NCBI GenBank assembly: GCA_947465275.1
Contig: CANIAI010000015.1
Coordinates: 1-14,947, forward strand
Origin: Acidobacteriota bacterium
GTDB taxonomy: Bacteria; Acidobacteriota; Vicinamibacteria; Vicinamibacterales; UBA2999
Direction: 5' to 3'
Length of the DNA stretch: 14,947 nt
The notes beneath the pieces are model-generated. The model was not told the DNA's origin. It made no database searches and saw nothing but the letters and a program-made list of their open reading frames with translations. Position numbers and translations under genes: made by a program. Of this stretch, positions 1 to 5,407 are shown piece after piece; position 1 is the first letter of the stretch; the number at the start of each line of letters is the position of its first letter.

Positions 1-1065
1 CAGGCGATGCTCGCGCCCGGCACGACGCTCGTCGAGTACTACGTGGTCGATGGGCGGCTGCTCGCGTGGGTCGTGACGCGCGACGAGGCGTCGGTGCACC
101 GGCTCGGCCCCAAGTCCGAGGCGGTGCGGGCGCTCCGCTTCCTGCAGTTCCAGATCGCCCGCTGCCGGTGGCACCTCCACCGACGGGAGGCCGACGCCGC
201 CCCCGCCGTCGCCCACCTGAAGCGCCTGTACGATCTGCTGCTCCGGCCGGTGGAACCGTACGTCCGGACGGCCGACCACCTGGTCGTGGTCCCCCACGGG
301 ACGCTGCATGCCGTCCCCTTCGCGGCGCTGCACGACGGCGGGGAGTATCTGTGCGACCGGGTGACCGTCTCGGTGGCGCCGAGCGCGTCGGTCTATGCGA
401 TGACGATGAGCCGCCCGGCGGCCCGGCGGCGCCCGGCGCTGGTCGTCGGGGTACCCGACCCGCAGGCGCCGTTGATTGCCCGCGAGGTCGAGCAGGTCGC
501 CGGCGTATTCCGGCAGCCGACGGTGCTCGCCGGAGCGCCGGCCACCAGGCAGGCGTTCGCGGACGCCGCCTCGGACGCGAGCGTGCTGCACCTGGCCACG
601 CATGGCCACTTCCGGTCGGATAACCCCGACTTCTCGTCCATCCAGCTGGTGGACGGCCCGGTGACCCTGAAGGATCTCGAGGGCATGGCGCTCGACGCCG
701 ACCTGGTCACCCTGAGTGGCTGCGGCACCGGTCGCCTCGTCGTGGCTGGGGGTGACGAACTGTTCGGCCTGTCGCGCGGGCTGCTGCGGGCAGGTGCCCG
801 ATCGCTGCTGGTCGCGCTGTGGGACGTCAGCGACGTGTCGGCGGTGACTTACATGGACGGCTTCTATACCGCGCTCCGCCAGCGATGCAGCCGTGGCGAG
901 GCCGCCCGGGCCGGCGCGCGAGCGGTCAGAGCCGCCCACCCGCATCCGTTCTTCTGGGCCCCATTCGTCCTCGTGGGCGACCACAGAAAAATTTCCTCGA
1001 CGGGTATATTTTTCACTCCCGCGCCCCACCCTACGGGTATGAAGGGACAGACGACACCCCCATGA
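1..1065 (+). CDS. CHAT-domain protease, C-terminal part (5' end outside window)
   Basis: The reading frame is open from the first base, and translation starts mid-domain, so the true start and probably a TPR-type sensor region lie upstream. Counting from the ATG at base 7, the CHAT signature is complete: the catalytic His is H199 in LATHGHF (codon at 601) and the nucleophile Cys is C239 in LSGCGTG (codon at 721). These are followed by the usual LARALLRAGAR-like helix and the 'LLVALWDVSD' strand. CHAT is a caspase/separase-like (clan CD) cysteine peptidase fold, usually cytoplasmic. The fold normally ends near 'FVLVGD'. Here about 28 further residues run through an AT-rich patch and may be a dispensable tail. 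The stop overlaps the next start (ATGA), which implies translational coupling to the zinc-finger gene. The target is unknown. Confidence 0.9.
   Translation, partial: QAMLAPGTTLVEYYVVDGRLLAWVVTRDEASVHRLGPKSEAVRALRFLQFQIARCRWHLHRREADAAPAVAHLKRLYDLLLRPVEPYVRTADHLVVVPHGTLHAVPFAALHDGGEYLCDRVTVSVAPSASVYAMTMSRPAARRRPALVVGVPDPQAPLIAREVEQVAGVFRQPTVLAGAPATRQAFADAASDASVLHLATHGHFRSDNPDFSSIQLVDGPVTLKDLEGMALDADLVTLSGCGTGRLVVAGGDELFGLSRGLLRAGARSLLVALWDVSDVSAVTYMDGFYTALRQRCSRGEAARAGARAVRAAHPHPFFWAPFVLVGDHRKISSTGIFFTPAPHPTGMKGQTTPP
986..1040 (+). promoter_or_regulatory. AT-rich inverted and direct repeats before the zinc-finger gene
   Basis: This AT-rich island lies in the last codons of the CHAT gene, just ahead of the next start. 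GAAAAAT (986-992) and ATTTTTC (1008-1014) form a perfect 7-bp inverted repeat, and ACGGGTAT occurs twice (1000-1007 and 1033-1040), 33 bp apart. The surroundings are very GC-rich, so this pattern suggests an operator or internal promoter for the zinc-finger/peptidase pair. I see no convincing -35/-10 pair. The regulatory role is inference. Confidence 0.3.
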
Positions 1066-1694
1066 CCACACGACACCCCGGCGACGGGGAATGGGCAGAC
1101 CTGGCGCGCGGGCTGTGCAGCCCGCCTGACGCCACCCGTCTCCTCGCGCATGCCGCACGATGCGAATCGTGCCGGGATGCGCTCGAGACCGTTCGTGCGG
1201 TGACGGAGCTCGGCGCGCGCGAGGCCAGCTGGACACCAGCCGCCGCCGTCGTCCGGCAGGCCGAGGCGATCTTCGCACCCCGCCCCCGGGTTCGGGAATC
1301 GGCGTGGCCGACGCTGGCCGCGCTCCTGACCTTCGACAGCTGGCACGAACCGGCACTCGCCGGCGTGCGGGCCCAGGCAGCCGCGGAGCGGCATGTCACC
1401 TACCGTGCCGGCGACTGGGAGATCGACCTGCGCCTCGAGGGCTCCGGACGACAGGGCCTCGCGGTGCTCGGCCAGGTGGCCCACAGCAAGGACAGCACGG
1501 TCCCCCTCGACGGGGTGCCGGTGACCCTGCGCGCCGGCCGACGGGCGTTGGCCACCACCACCCTGAACGCCTTCGGGGAGTTCCAGATCGAGTGCGCCGC
1601 CGTCGGTGAAAACCTGCGCGTCTCGATTCCGGTGACCTCCTCCGGCGTGCGTCTGGACATTCCGGTACCGCCCGCCGTGCGAGGCGACCGCTAG
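1062..1694 (+). CDS. Anti-sigma-type zinc-finger protein with C-terminal beta-sandwich-like region
   Basis: This protein of 210 residues starts at an ATG overlapping the CHAT stop codon (ATGA). Near residues 28-35 it has H-x3-C-x2-C in 'LAHAARCESCRD', the zinc-coordinating motif of the zf-HC2 family found in anti-sigma factors. The middle (about 65-110) has one weakly hydrophobic stretch but no clear membrane helix, unlike classical membrane-bound anti-sigma factors. The C-terminal half (about 125-205) looks like a carboxypeptidase-regulatory or transthyretin-like beta-sandwich: '...DGVPVTLRAG...' followed by '...TLNAFGEFQIE...'. It lies between a cysteine peptidase and a serine peptidase, so it may be a regulator or a proteolytic target. 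A sigma factor gene may lie upstream of the window. The zinc-finger assignment is solid; the regulatory role is inferred. Confidence 0.75.
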   Translation: MTTRHPGDGEWADLARGLCSPPDATRLLAHAARCESCRDALETVRAVTELGAREASWTPAAAVVRQAEAIFAPRPRVRESAWPTLAALLTFDSWHEPALAGVRAQAAAERHVTYRAGDWEIDLRLEGSGRQGLAVLGQVAHSKDSTVPLDGVPVTLRAGRRALATTTLNAFGEFQIECAAVGENLRVSIPVTSSGVRLDIPVPPAVRGDR

Positions 1695-1713
1695 TTTTCC
1701 CTCCCCGAGGCCC

Positions 1714-3075
1714 ATGCAGATGAACCACCGCGTCACGTTCCTCCTCCGCGCGTTCACGTGCGCCATCCTGCTCGCCGTCACGGCGGGCAGCACCGGCACG
1801 CGGGCGGCTGGTGAGCGCTACCTCCTCACCCTCAGTGACGACTCGACGCTCGATGACGTGCTTGCCCGGCACGACCTCGAGTTGAAGGACGCCATCGAGG
1901 GTACGCACGTCTACCGCATCGAAGACTCGCTCGGCCGCTCGGAGAAGGACCTCGAGAACGAACTCCTCGGCGACCTCGAGGTGTTCGACTTCGAGCTCGA
2001 CGGCGCGCACGTCCTCACCGAGATTCCGCAGGCGCAGGTCAACCAGTCGACCGCGGCGATCCTCGAGGCGGTGAGGAAGAGCACCCCGGTCCCCTACTAC
2101 GGCGCCTCGGTGCCGAGCGCCTACGTAACGCAGCCCGCGTCGAAGATCATCGGCCTGGCGAATGCACAGGCCGCCGGGGGGACCGGCCAGGTGACGGTGG
2201 CCGTGATCGACACCGGCGTCGATCCCGACCATCCGGTCCTCAAGGGCGTGCTGACGCCGGGCTACGACTTCACGCGTGACCTGGCGGGGAGCGCCTCGGA
2301 GCTGATCGACCTGAACCAGTCGACCGCCGCGATCCTGGAGCAGTCGACCTCGGCGATTCTCGAGGGCGATACGGTGGCGGTGCTGAACCAGTCGACCGCC
2401 GCCATTCTCGAGCAGTCGACCGCCGCCATCCTCGAGTCGCTGCCGCCGGCCTTCGGCCACGGCACGATGGTCGCCGGGCTGGTGCACCTGGTCGCGCCGA
2501 CCGCGCGCATCATGCCGCTCAAGGCGTTCACGGCCGATGGCACCTCACAGGCGTTCGACCTCGTGCGCGCCATCTACTACGCGGTCGACCACGGGGCCCG
2601 CGTGATCAACATGAGCTGGAGCATGCCCGAGCGCTCGCGCACGCTCGACCGCGCGATCGAGTACGCGCGGGTCCATGGTGTAGCACTCGTCACGTCGGTG
2701 GGCAACGCCGGCCGGCTCGACGCCGTGGCGTACCCGGCCCTGACGAGCGGTGTGCTCGGCATCGCCTCGACCTCCAACAGCGACAAGCGCAGCACCTTCT
2801 CGAATTCCGGCGATCGGCTGGTGTTCGAGGCGGCGCCCGGCGAAGCGCTCATCACGACCTACCCGGGCGGCAATTACGCCGCGGCCTGGGGCACGTCGTT
2901 CAGCGCCGCGGTCGTGAGCGGCGGCGCGGGCCTGCTGGCGCGTGAGGTGGCCCCGGAGCTGGCGCCGGCTGACAACGACGCGGTGAAGAGCGCGCTGCAG
3001 AAGACGAAGAAGCTGACCAGCGACCTGGGCAGAGGACGCCTCGACCTGCAGAAGGCGGTCGCCAACAAGTTCTAG
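1714..3075 (+). CDS. Secreted S8 (subtilisin-family) serine peptidase with octapeptide-repeat insertion
   Basis: This protein of 453 residues may really start at the second ATG (1720), which sits 9 bp from GAGG; the first ATG is only 3 bp from it. Residues 1-32 form a signal peptide (LLRAFTCAILLAVTAG, then Ala-rich). About 33-105 resembles an inhibitor/propeptide region. The peptidase domain follows, with its triad visible: D166 (VIDTGVD), H249 (GHGTMVAG) and S395 (GTSFSAA), and oxyanion N331 (SVGNAG). Asp and His are 83 residues apart, against about 32 in subtilisin BPN'. The excess is a five-unit octapeptide repeat (202-241); another copy sits at 111-118 just ahead of the catalytic domain. 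The gene begins 19 bp after the zinc-finger gene, so it is probably co-transcribed with it. It likely acts in the periplasm or outside the cell. Substrate unknown. Confidence 0.92.
   Translation: MQMNHRVTFLLRAFTCAILLAVTAGSTGTRAAGERYLLTLSDDSTLDDVLARHDLELKDAIEGTHVYRIEDSLGRSEKDLENELLGDLEVFDFELDGAHVLTEIPQAQVNQSTAAILEAVRKSTPVPYYGASVPSAYVTQPASKIIGLANAQAAGGTGQVTVAVIDTGVDPDHPVLKGVLTPGYDFTRDLAGSASELIDLNQSTAAILEQSTSAILEGDTVAVLNQSTAAILEQSTAAILESLPPAFGHGTMVAGLVHLVAPTARIMPLKAFTADGTSQAFDLVRAIYYAVDHGARVINMSWSMPERSRTLDRAIEYARVHGVALVTSVGNAGRLDAVAYPALTSGVLGIASTSNSDKRSTFSNSGDRLVFEAAPGEALITTYPGGNYAAAWGTSFSAAVVSGGAGLLAREVAPELAPADNDAVKSALQKTKKLTSDLGRGRLDLQKAVANKF
2317..2436 (+). repeat. Five tandem 24-bp units encoding QSTAAILE-type octapeptides
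   Basis: Five in-frame units encode QSTAAILE, QSTSAILE, GDTVAVLN, QSTAAILE and QSTAAILE with no spacer. The third is a divergent member that keeps the pattern x-x-T-x-A-hydrophobic-L-x. An isolated sixth copy at 2044-2067 encodes QSTAAILE after the same Asn as the first unit. Units differ at synonymous positions (for example ctcgag versus ctggag for Leu-Glu), so the peptide seems conserved beyond simple DNA slippage. The block sits in the loop between catalytic Asp and His of the S8 peptidase. Its role is unknown; autoinhibition, self-cleavage or a stacking/binding surface are all possible. Confidence 0.85.
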
Positions 3076-3142
3076 CGATCGCGGAGCGGTACTGATGTCT
3101 CGCGGGTAGCCGTGGGGGAGCGGTTGCCCCCGTGACGACAGT

Positions 3143-3179
3143 CGGGGGCCGGGGCGGTGTAGACCGTTCCCGGCCCTCG
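3143..3179 (+). terminator. Strong GC hairpin after the peptidase gene
   Basis: About 16 base pairs (3143-3158 with 3163-3179) form around a 4-nt GTAG loop, with one bulged T at 3168 and two G-T pairs. It starts 67 nt after the S8 peptidase stop and is followed by only a short T-containing run (TCTTAT). This is a plausible intrinsic terminator for the CHAT/zinc-finger/S8 operon, though the U-tract is poor. Confidence 0.6.
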
Positions 3180-3228
3180 TCTTATGTACGGACAGCACAA
3201 TGCAGGCATGTCAGCGTCAGGTCGTCCG

Positions 3229-3303
3229 ATGCGGCTCATCATCTTCGGCGCGACCGGGATGGTCGGCCTCGGTGCACTTCGAGAGGCACTTTGCAGGGCC
3301 GGG
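3229..3303 (+). pseudogene. N-terminal fragment of a Rossmann-fold epimerase/reductase-like gene
   Basis: Translation from 3229 gives 'MRLIIFGATGMVG' followed by 'LGALREAL'. This is the typical start of NAD(P)-binding epimerase/NmrA-type proteins, with the G-x2-G-x2-G dinucleotide-binding loop. After about 22-25 residues the similarity ends and the frame continues only as a low-complexity sequence antisense to the next real gene. It is therefore a decayed remnant rather than a functional gene. It lies between the hairpin and the tiny minus-strand ORF; the rest of the gap from 3076 to 3349 holds nothing else I can support. Confidence 0.55.
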
Positions 3304-3349
3304 CAGACCGATACATCCTCGAGTCGCGGGACATCAACCGGCTCGGGCG

Positions 3350-3442
3350 TTACTCGAGCACCGCCAGATAGTCGAGCGCAGCCAGCAACCCGACGGGCAC
3401 CGCCACCACGATCAACGCCAGGAGCAACATCAGGAATGCCAT
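3350..3442 (-). CDS. Tiny hydrophobic ORF, possible single-span membrane peptide
   Basis: This 30-codon frame reads MAFLMLLLALIVVAVPVG followed by LLAALDYLAVLE, almost wholly one hydrophobic helix with an acidic end. It begins 38 nt after the stop of the SnoaL-like gene on the same strand, so it could be co-transcribed with it. No convincing ribosome binding site precedes the ATG. It could be a real small membrane protein or chance, and I know no family for it. Confidence 0.25.
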   Translation of the reverse strand: MAFLMLLLALIVVAVPVGLLAALDYLAVLE

Positions 3443-3480
3443 GCCTGGGAAACACGCAAGGCAGGGGCCGTTCGCCGGCG

Positions 3481-4389
3481 CTACCTCAGGTCGTGGTCCC
3501 AGTGCTCGACGATACGGCCGTCCTTCAGGCGGAAGGCGTCGAAGGTGAACCATTCCCACCTGCGCGCCGCGTCGTCGGGGTCTGGCAGCACCTGCTTCCA
3601 GACGACGCTCACGTAATCGCACTCGGCCACGACGTGGTCGCGCACGCGGCCCGGCGGCGGGGGCGGGTCGTCGAGGCGGGGACTCCGGTCGACGAAGTCG
3701 GTCGCGAGGGTCGCGGCCCGACCAGCGGTACCGGCCAGATACCGATCGACCACCTGCTTGTTGGCCGCGAGCATCGCGGCGCTCGCGCTGCACCCGGGGG
3801 CTGGCAACGGTGGCGCGGGCGCGGCAGCCCGCGGGGCGGGCAGCGCGTTTGACAGCACCGGCGCCGGAGGCGCGGCCGGCCGCGGCATCATCCACCCCGG
3901 CTCGAGCCGCACCTGATCCCAGTGCTCCGAGAACTTGCCGTCGCGCATGCGGAACGTCTCGAAGGCGAACGCCTCGTAGGTCTGGCCCGGCGTCTTCGGA
4001 TCGGCGACGTTCCCGCGATAGACGGCGTGCACCAGATCGCCTTCGCCGATCAGGATGATCGGGTTGGCGAGGCGAATCCCGTTCAGCGCAACCAAGACGA
4101 TGTTGCGACGCTGCCCCTCTTCGGACGCCGCCACCCAGGCGCGTCGACCCTTCGCGCCAGTGATGTCATCCATGCGCAGGAAGCGCGGGTTGTGCTGGAC
4201 GTAGTCGTCATTCTGCGTCGCGACGGACCGCTCTTCGCGCGTCCCCTGGAAGCCGAAGAACCTGATGATCGACTGTTTCGGTGACTCGGCGGGGGTGCCG
4301 CCGGCGGGGGCCTGCGGCGGCGCGGCGACGACGACGGCGGTCGCCAGGCAGCCGAGGGCGAGGCCCGTCAGACATGACCTGATCTGCAT
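3481..4389 (-). CDS. Exported protein with two SnoaL-like domains
   Basis: This protein of 302 residues has an N-terminal signal peptide (about 1-25, hydrophobic run LALGCLATAVVVAA). The first SnoaL-like domain (about 35-170) carries 'DDYVQHNP' and ends with 'FRMRDGKFSEHWDQ'. A Pro/Ala-rich linker (about 170-205) follows, then a second, shorter SnoaL-like domain (about 210-302) ending with 'FRLKDGRIVEHWD'. The repeated 'F-R-x-x-D-G-x-x-x-E-H-W-D' strand is typical of the SnoaL/NTF2-like family annotated as aldol-condensation or ester-cyclase-like proteins; most are cytoplasmic single-domain proteins of about 130-150 residues. The second copy has lost the 'Q-H-N-P' and shows 'VDRSP' instead, so only the first may keep the family active-site pattern. 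The start lies 30 nt beyond the tRNA-Arg fragment, with no clear ribosome binding site. Substrate unknown. Confidence 0.8.
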   Translation of the reverse strand: MQIRSCLTGLALGCLATAVVVAAPPQAPAGGTPAESPKQSIIRFFGFQGTREERSVATQNDDYVQHNPRFLRMDDITGAKGRRAWVAASEEGQRRNIVLVALNGIRLANPIILIGEGDLVHAVYRGNVADPKTPGQTYEAFAFETFRMRDGKFSEHWDQVRLEPGWMMPRPAAPPAPVLSNALPAPRAAAPAPPLPAPGCSASAAMLAANKQVVDRYLAGTAGRAATLATDFVDRSPRLDDPPPPPGRVRDHVVAECDYVSVVWKQVLPDPDDAARRWEWFTFDAFRLKDGRIVEHWDHDLR

Positions 4390-4419
4390 CTCGCGACAGA
4401 GGCTACTACATCGATGGAG

Positions 4420-4467
4420 TGGCGCGCCCGGCAGGGCTCGAACCTGCGACCCCCGGCTTAGAAGGCC
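4420..4467 (-). other. 3' half of tRNA-Arg (UCU): probable attachment site (att) of an integrated element
   Basis: Read on the minus strand, this has an anticodon loop CTTCTAA (anticodon UCU), the 3' strand of its stem, a variable loop, a perfect 5-bp T arm (GCAGG-TTCGAGC-CCTGC), the 3' acceptor strand CGGGCGC, discriminator G and encoded CCA. Upstream, where the anticodon stem 5' strand, D arm and the 5' acceptor strand GCGCCCG should be, there is no tRNA sequence; the match fails inside the anticodon stem. This is a half tRNA, as left by tyrosine-recombinase integration into a tRNA 3' end. On this strand the truncated copy marks the left end of an element running rightward. Confidence 0.75.
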
Positions 4468-4520
4468 CGCCGTCCCACGACCTCCGGCGACATCGGTAGA
4501 TCGTCCAGCCTCGCCATTCT

Positions 4521-4632
4521 GCGGTTATCGATAGACGGTTATCAATCCCAGTTTGGAGCCAGCACTGAACCCACACTTCTTCCCTGTTTTCAGCACTGAA
4601 CGTAATCGTCTTCCGGCGTCGGCGATAACCGC
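4521..4632. repeat. Cluster of short inverted and direct repeats near the att-like site
   Basis: GCGGTTATCG (4521-4530) and CGATAACCGC (4623-4632) are a perfect 10-bp inverted pair. GGTTATC recurs in direct orientation at 4523-4529 and 4537-4543, 14 bp apart. CAGCACTGAAC occurs at 4560-4570 and 4591-4601, exactly 31 bp apart (about three helical turns). The cluster lies about 55-165 bp from the tRNA fragment in a gene-free stretch (4468-4672). This is how recombinase arm sites or regulator operators are arranged; which of these it is cannot be told from sequence alone. Confidence 0.55.
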
Positions 4633-4661
4633 TTAACGTCTCGCGGGCTATCCGTTACATT
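4633..4661 (+). promoter_or_regulatory. Possible sigma-70-like promoter before the HTH gene
   Basis: TTAACG (4633-4638) and TACATT (4656-4661) are 17 bp apart and match the -35 and -10 consensus at 4 of 6 positions each. A start site near 4668 would give an almost leaderless transcript, which agrees with the lack of a ribosome binding site before the ATG at 4673. The inverted repeat ending at 4632 abuts the -35, so it could be an operator. Weak evidence. Confidence 0.3.
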
Positions 4662-4672
4662 GGTCCTCGTTC

Positions 4673-5260
4673 ATGGCTCCCGCTGGACGCTCCCGACGCC
4701 CACTTCGGGGCCCTGATGGCGAGGTCGAGCCGTGGCTCCCGTGGGATCTTTCGGACTACCGCAACCGCCTGCTCCGCGCGGTACGGGCCCACGCGCCTGA
4801 ACTCCTGGAACAGCTCGAATCCCTCTGCGCGACGGTCGATCCAACCGACCGTTCGCGTGCGATTGCCCTACTGGCGTCACAATGGGATCTAGAGGTGCCG
4901 TGGCTCGTGGCCACCATGGAGCGGACCGTCCGCTGGTGGCTTCGCGCTCCGCAGATGCGACGCACGCGCACATGGGCTCCCGTTCTGCCCGTGAACGGCT
5001 GGGGCCACCGACTTCGCCCATCCAGACAGAACACGCAACTTCGCGGCATGAAGCCGTCGCCGCACGACAAGATCCAAGAGCCACGCGTCTTTGACTGGTG
5101 GGCGCGCTACCAGGTTGGCCAAGAGACGTTTCGGGCCATAGCCACGGAGAGCGGCGTCGAACCCGATGCTGTCCGTATGGCTGTGCATCGTCTATCCGAA
5201 CTGCTCAAGATACCGCAGCGCCGCGGGACGCGGGGCCGACCCAAGAAGCCCACCGCCTAG
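4673..5260 (+). CDS. Hypothetical protein with C-terminal helix-turn-helix
   Basis: I do not recognise a family for the full 195 residues. The N-terminal 110 residues are rich in Trp and Arg (W-L-P-W-D-L, W-W-L-R, a helical 'LLRAVRAHAPELLEQLESL' stretch) and have no catalytic motif I can name. The C-terminal part (about 138-185) reads 'FDWWARYQVGQETFRAIA' then 'TESGVEPDAVRMAVHRLSELL', a plausible HTH of the sigma-region-4/phage-regulator type, and ends in a basic tail (RGRPKKP). It is the first gene inside the mobile region and lies 147 bp before the methyltransferase gene. It may be a phage regulator or DNA-packaging accessory. ATG is chosen because no other Met occurs until residue 125; no ribosome binding site is visible. 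Confidence 0.6.
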   Translation: MAPAGRSRRPLRGPDGEVEPWLPWDLSDYRNRLLRAVRAHAPELLEQLESLCATVDPTDRSRAIALLASQWDLEVPWLVATMERTVRWWLRAPQMRRTRTWAPVLPVNGWGHRLRPSRQNTQLRGMKPSPHDKIQEPRVFDWWARYQVGQETFRAIATESGVEPDAVRMAVHRLSELLKIPQRRGTRGRPKKPTA

Positions 5261-5407
5261 CCAGTCCGTTCGTGACATTGCGCCGGAATTTGCGTGCGCC
5301 AATGTTCGTTTTATCTATCGCTCGCTTCTGGTGTTATCGACGCGTCGGGCTCGTCTGTGCCGACATCGAACATGAGTTCAACTCGACTCGCCACAGAAGG
5401 AGCGCAC

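Noticed and set aside
2317..2436. Tandem 24-bp units considered as a CRISPR array or noncoding satellite
   Set aside because: There are no spacers, the units are in frame within an S8 peptidase, and the differences between them are largely synonymous.
1396..2487. Long minus-strand open frame opposite the zinc-finger and S8 peptidase genes
   Set aside because: It is Arg/Gly-rich with no domain and fully antisense to recognisable coding sequence. The minus-strand frame 864-1799 was rejected for the same reason.
3184..3852. Plus-strand frame of about 222 codons starting with the epimerase-like segment
   Set aside because: Only the first 25-40 codons resemble a protein; the rest is antisense to the SnoaL-like gene and low-complexity. 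Kept only as a pseudogene fragment.
5385..5400. Fragment of a lambda-type operator near GAAC-ATGA-GTTC (about 5368-5379)
   Set aside because: A single 4-bp half-site pair is too short to distinguish from chance, so it is not listed as a feature.
5294..5407. Upstream start for the ParB-like methyltransferase
   Set aside because: The additional residues have no domain and no ribosome binding site, whereas the ATG at 5408 has a strong AGAAGGAG site.
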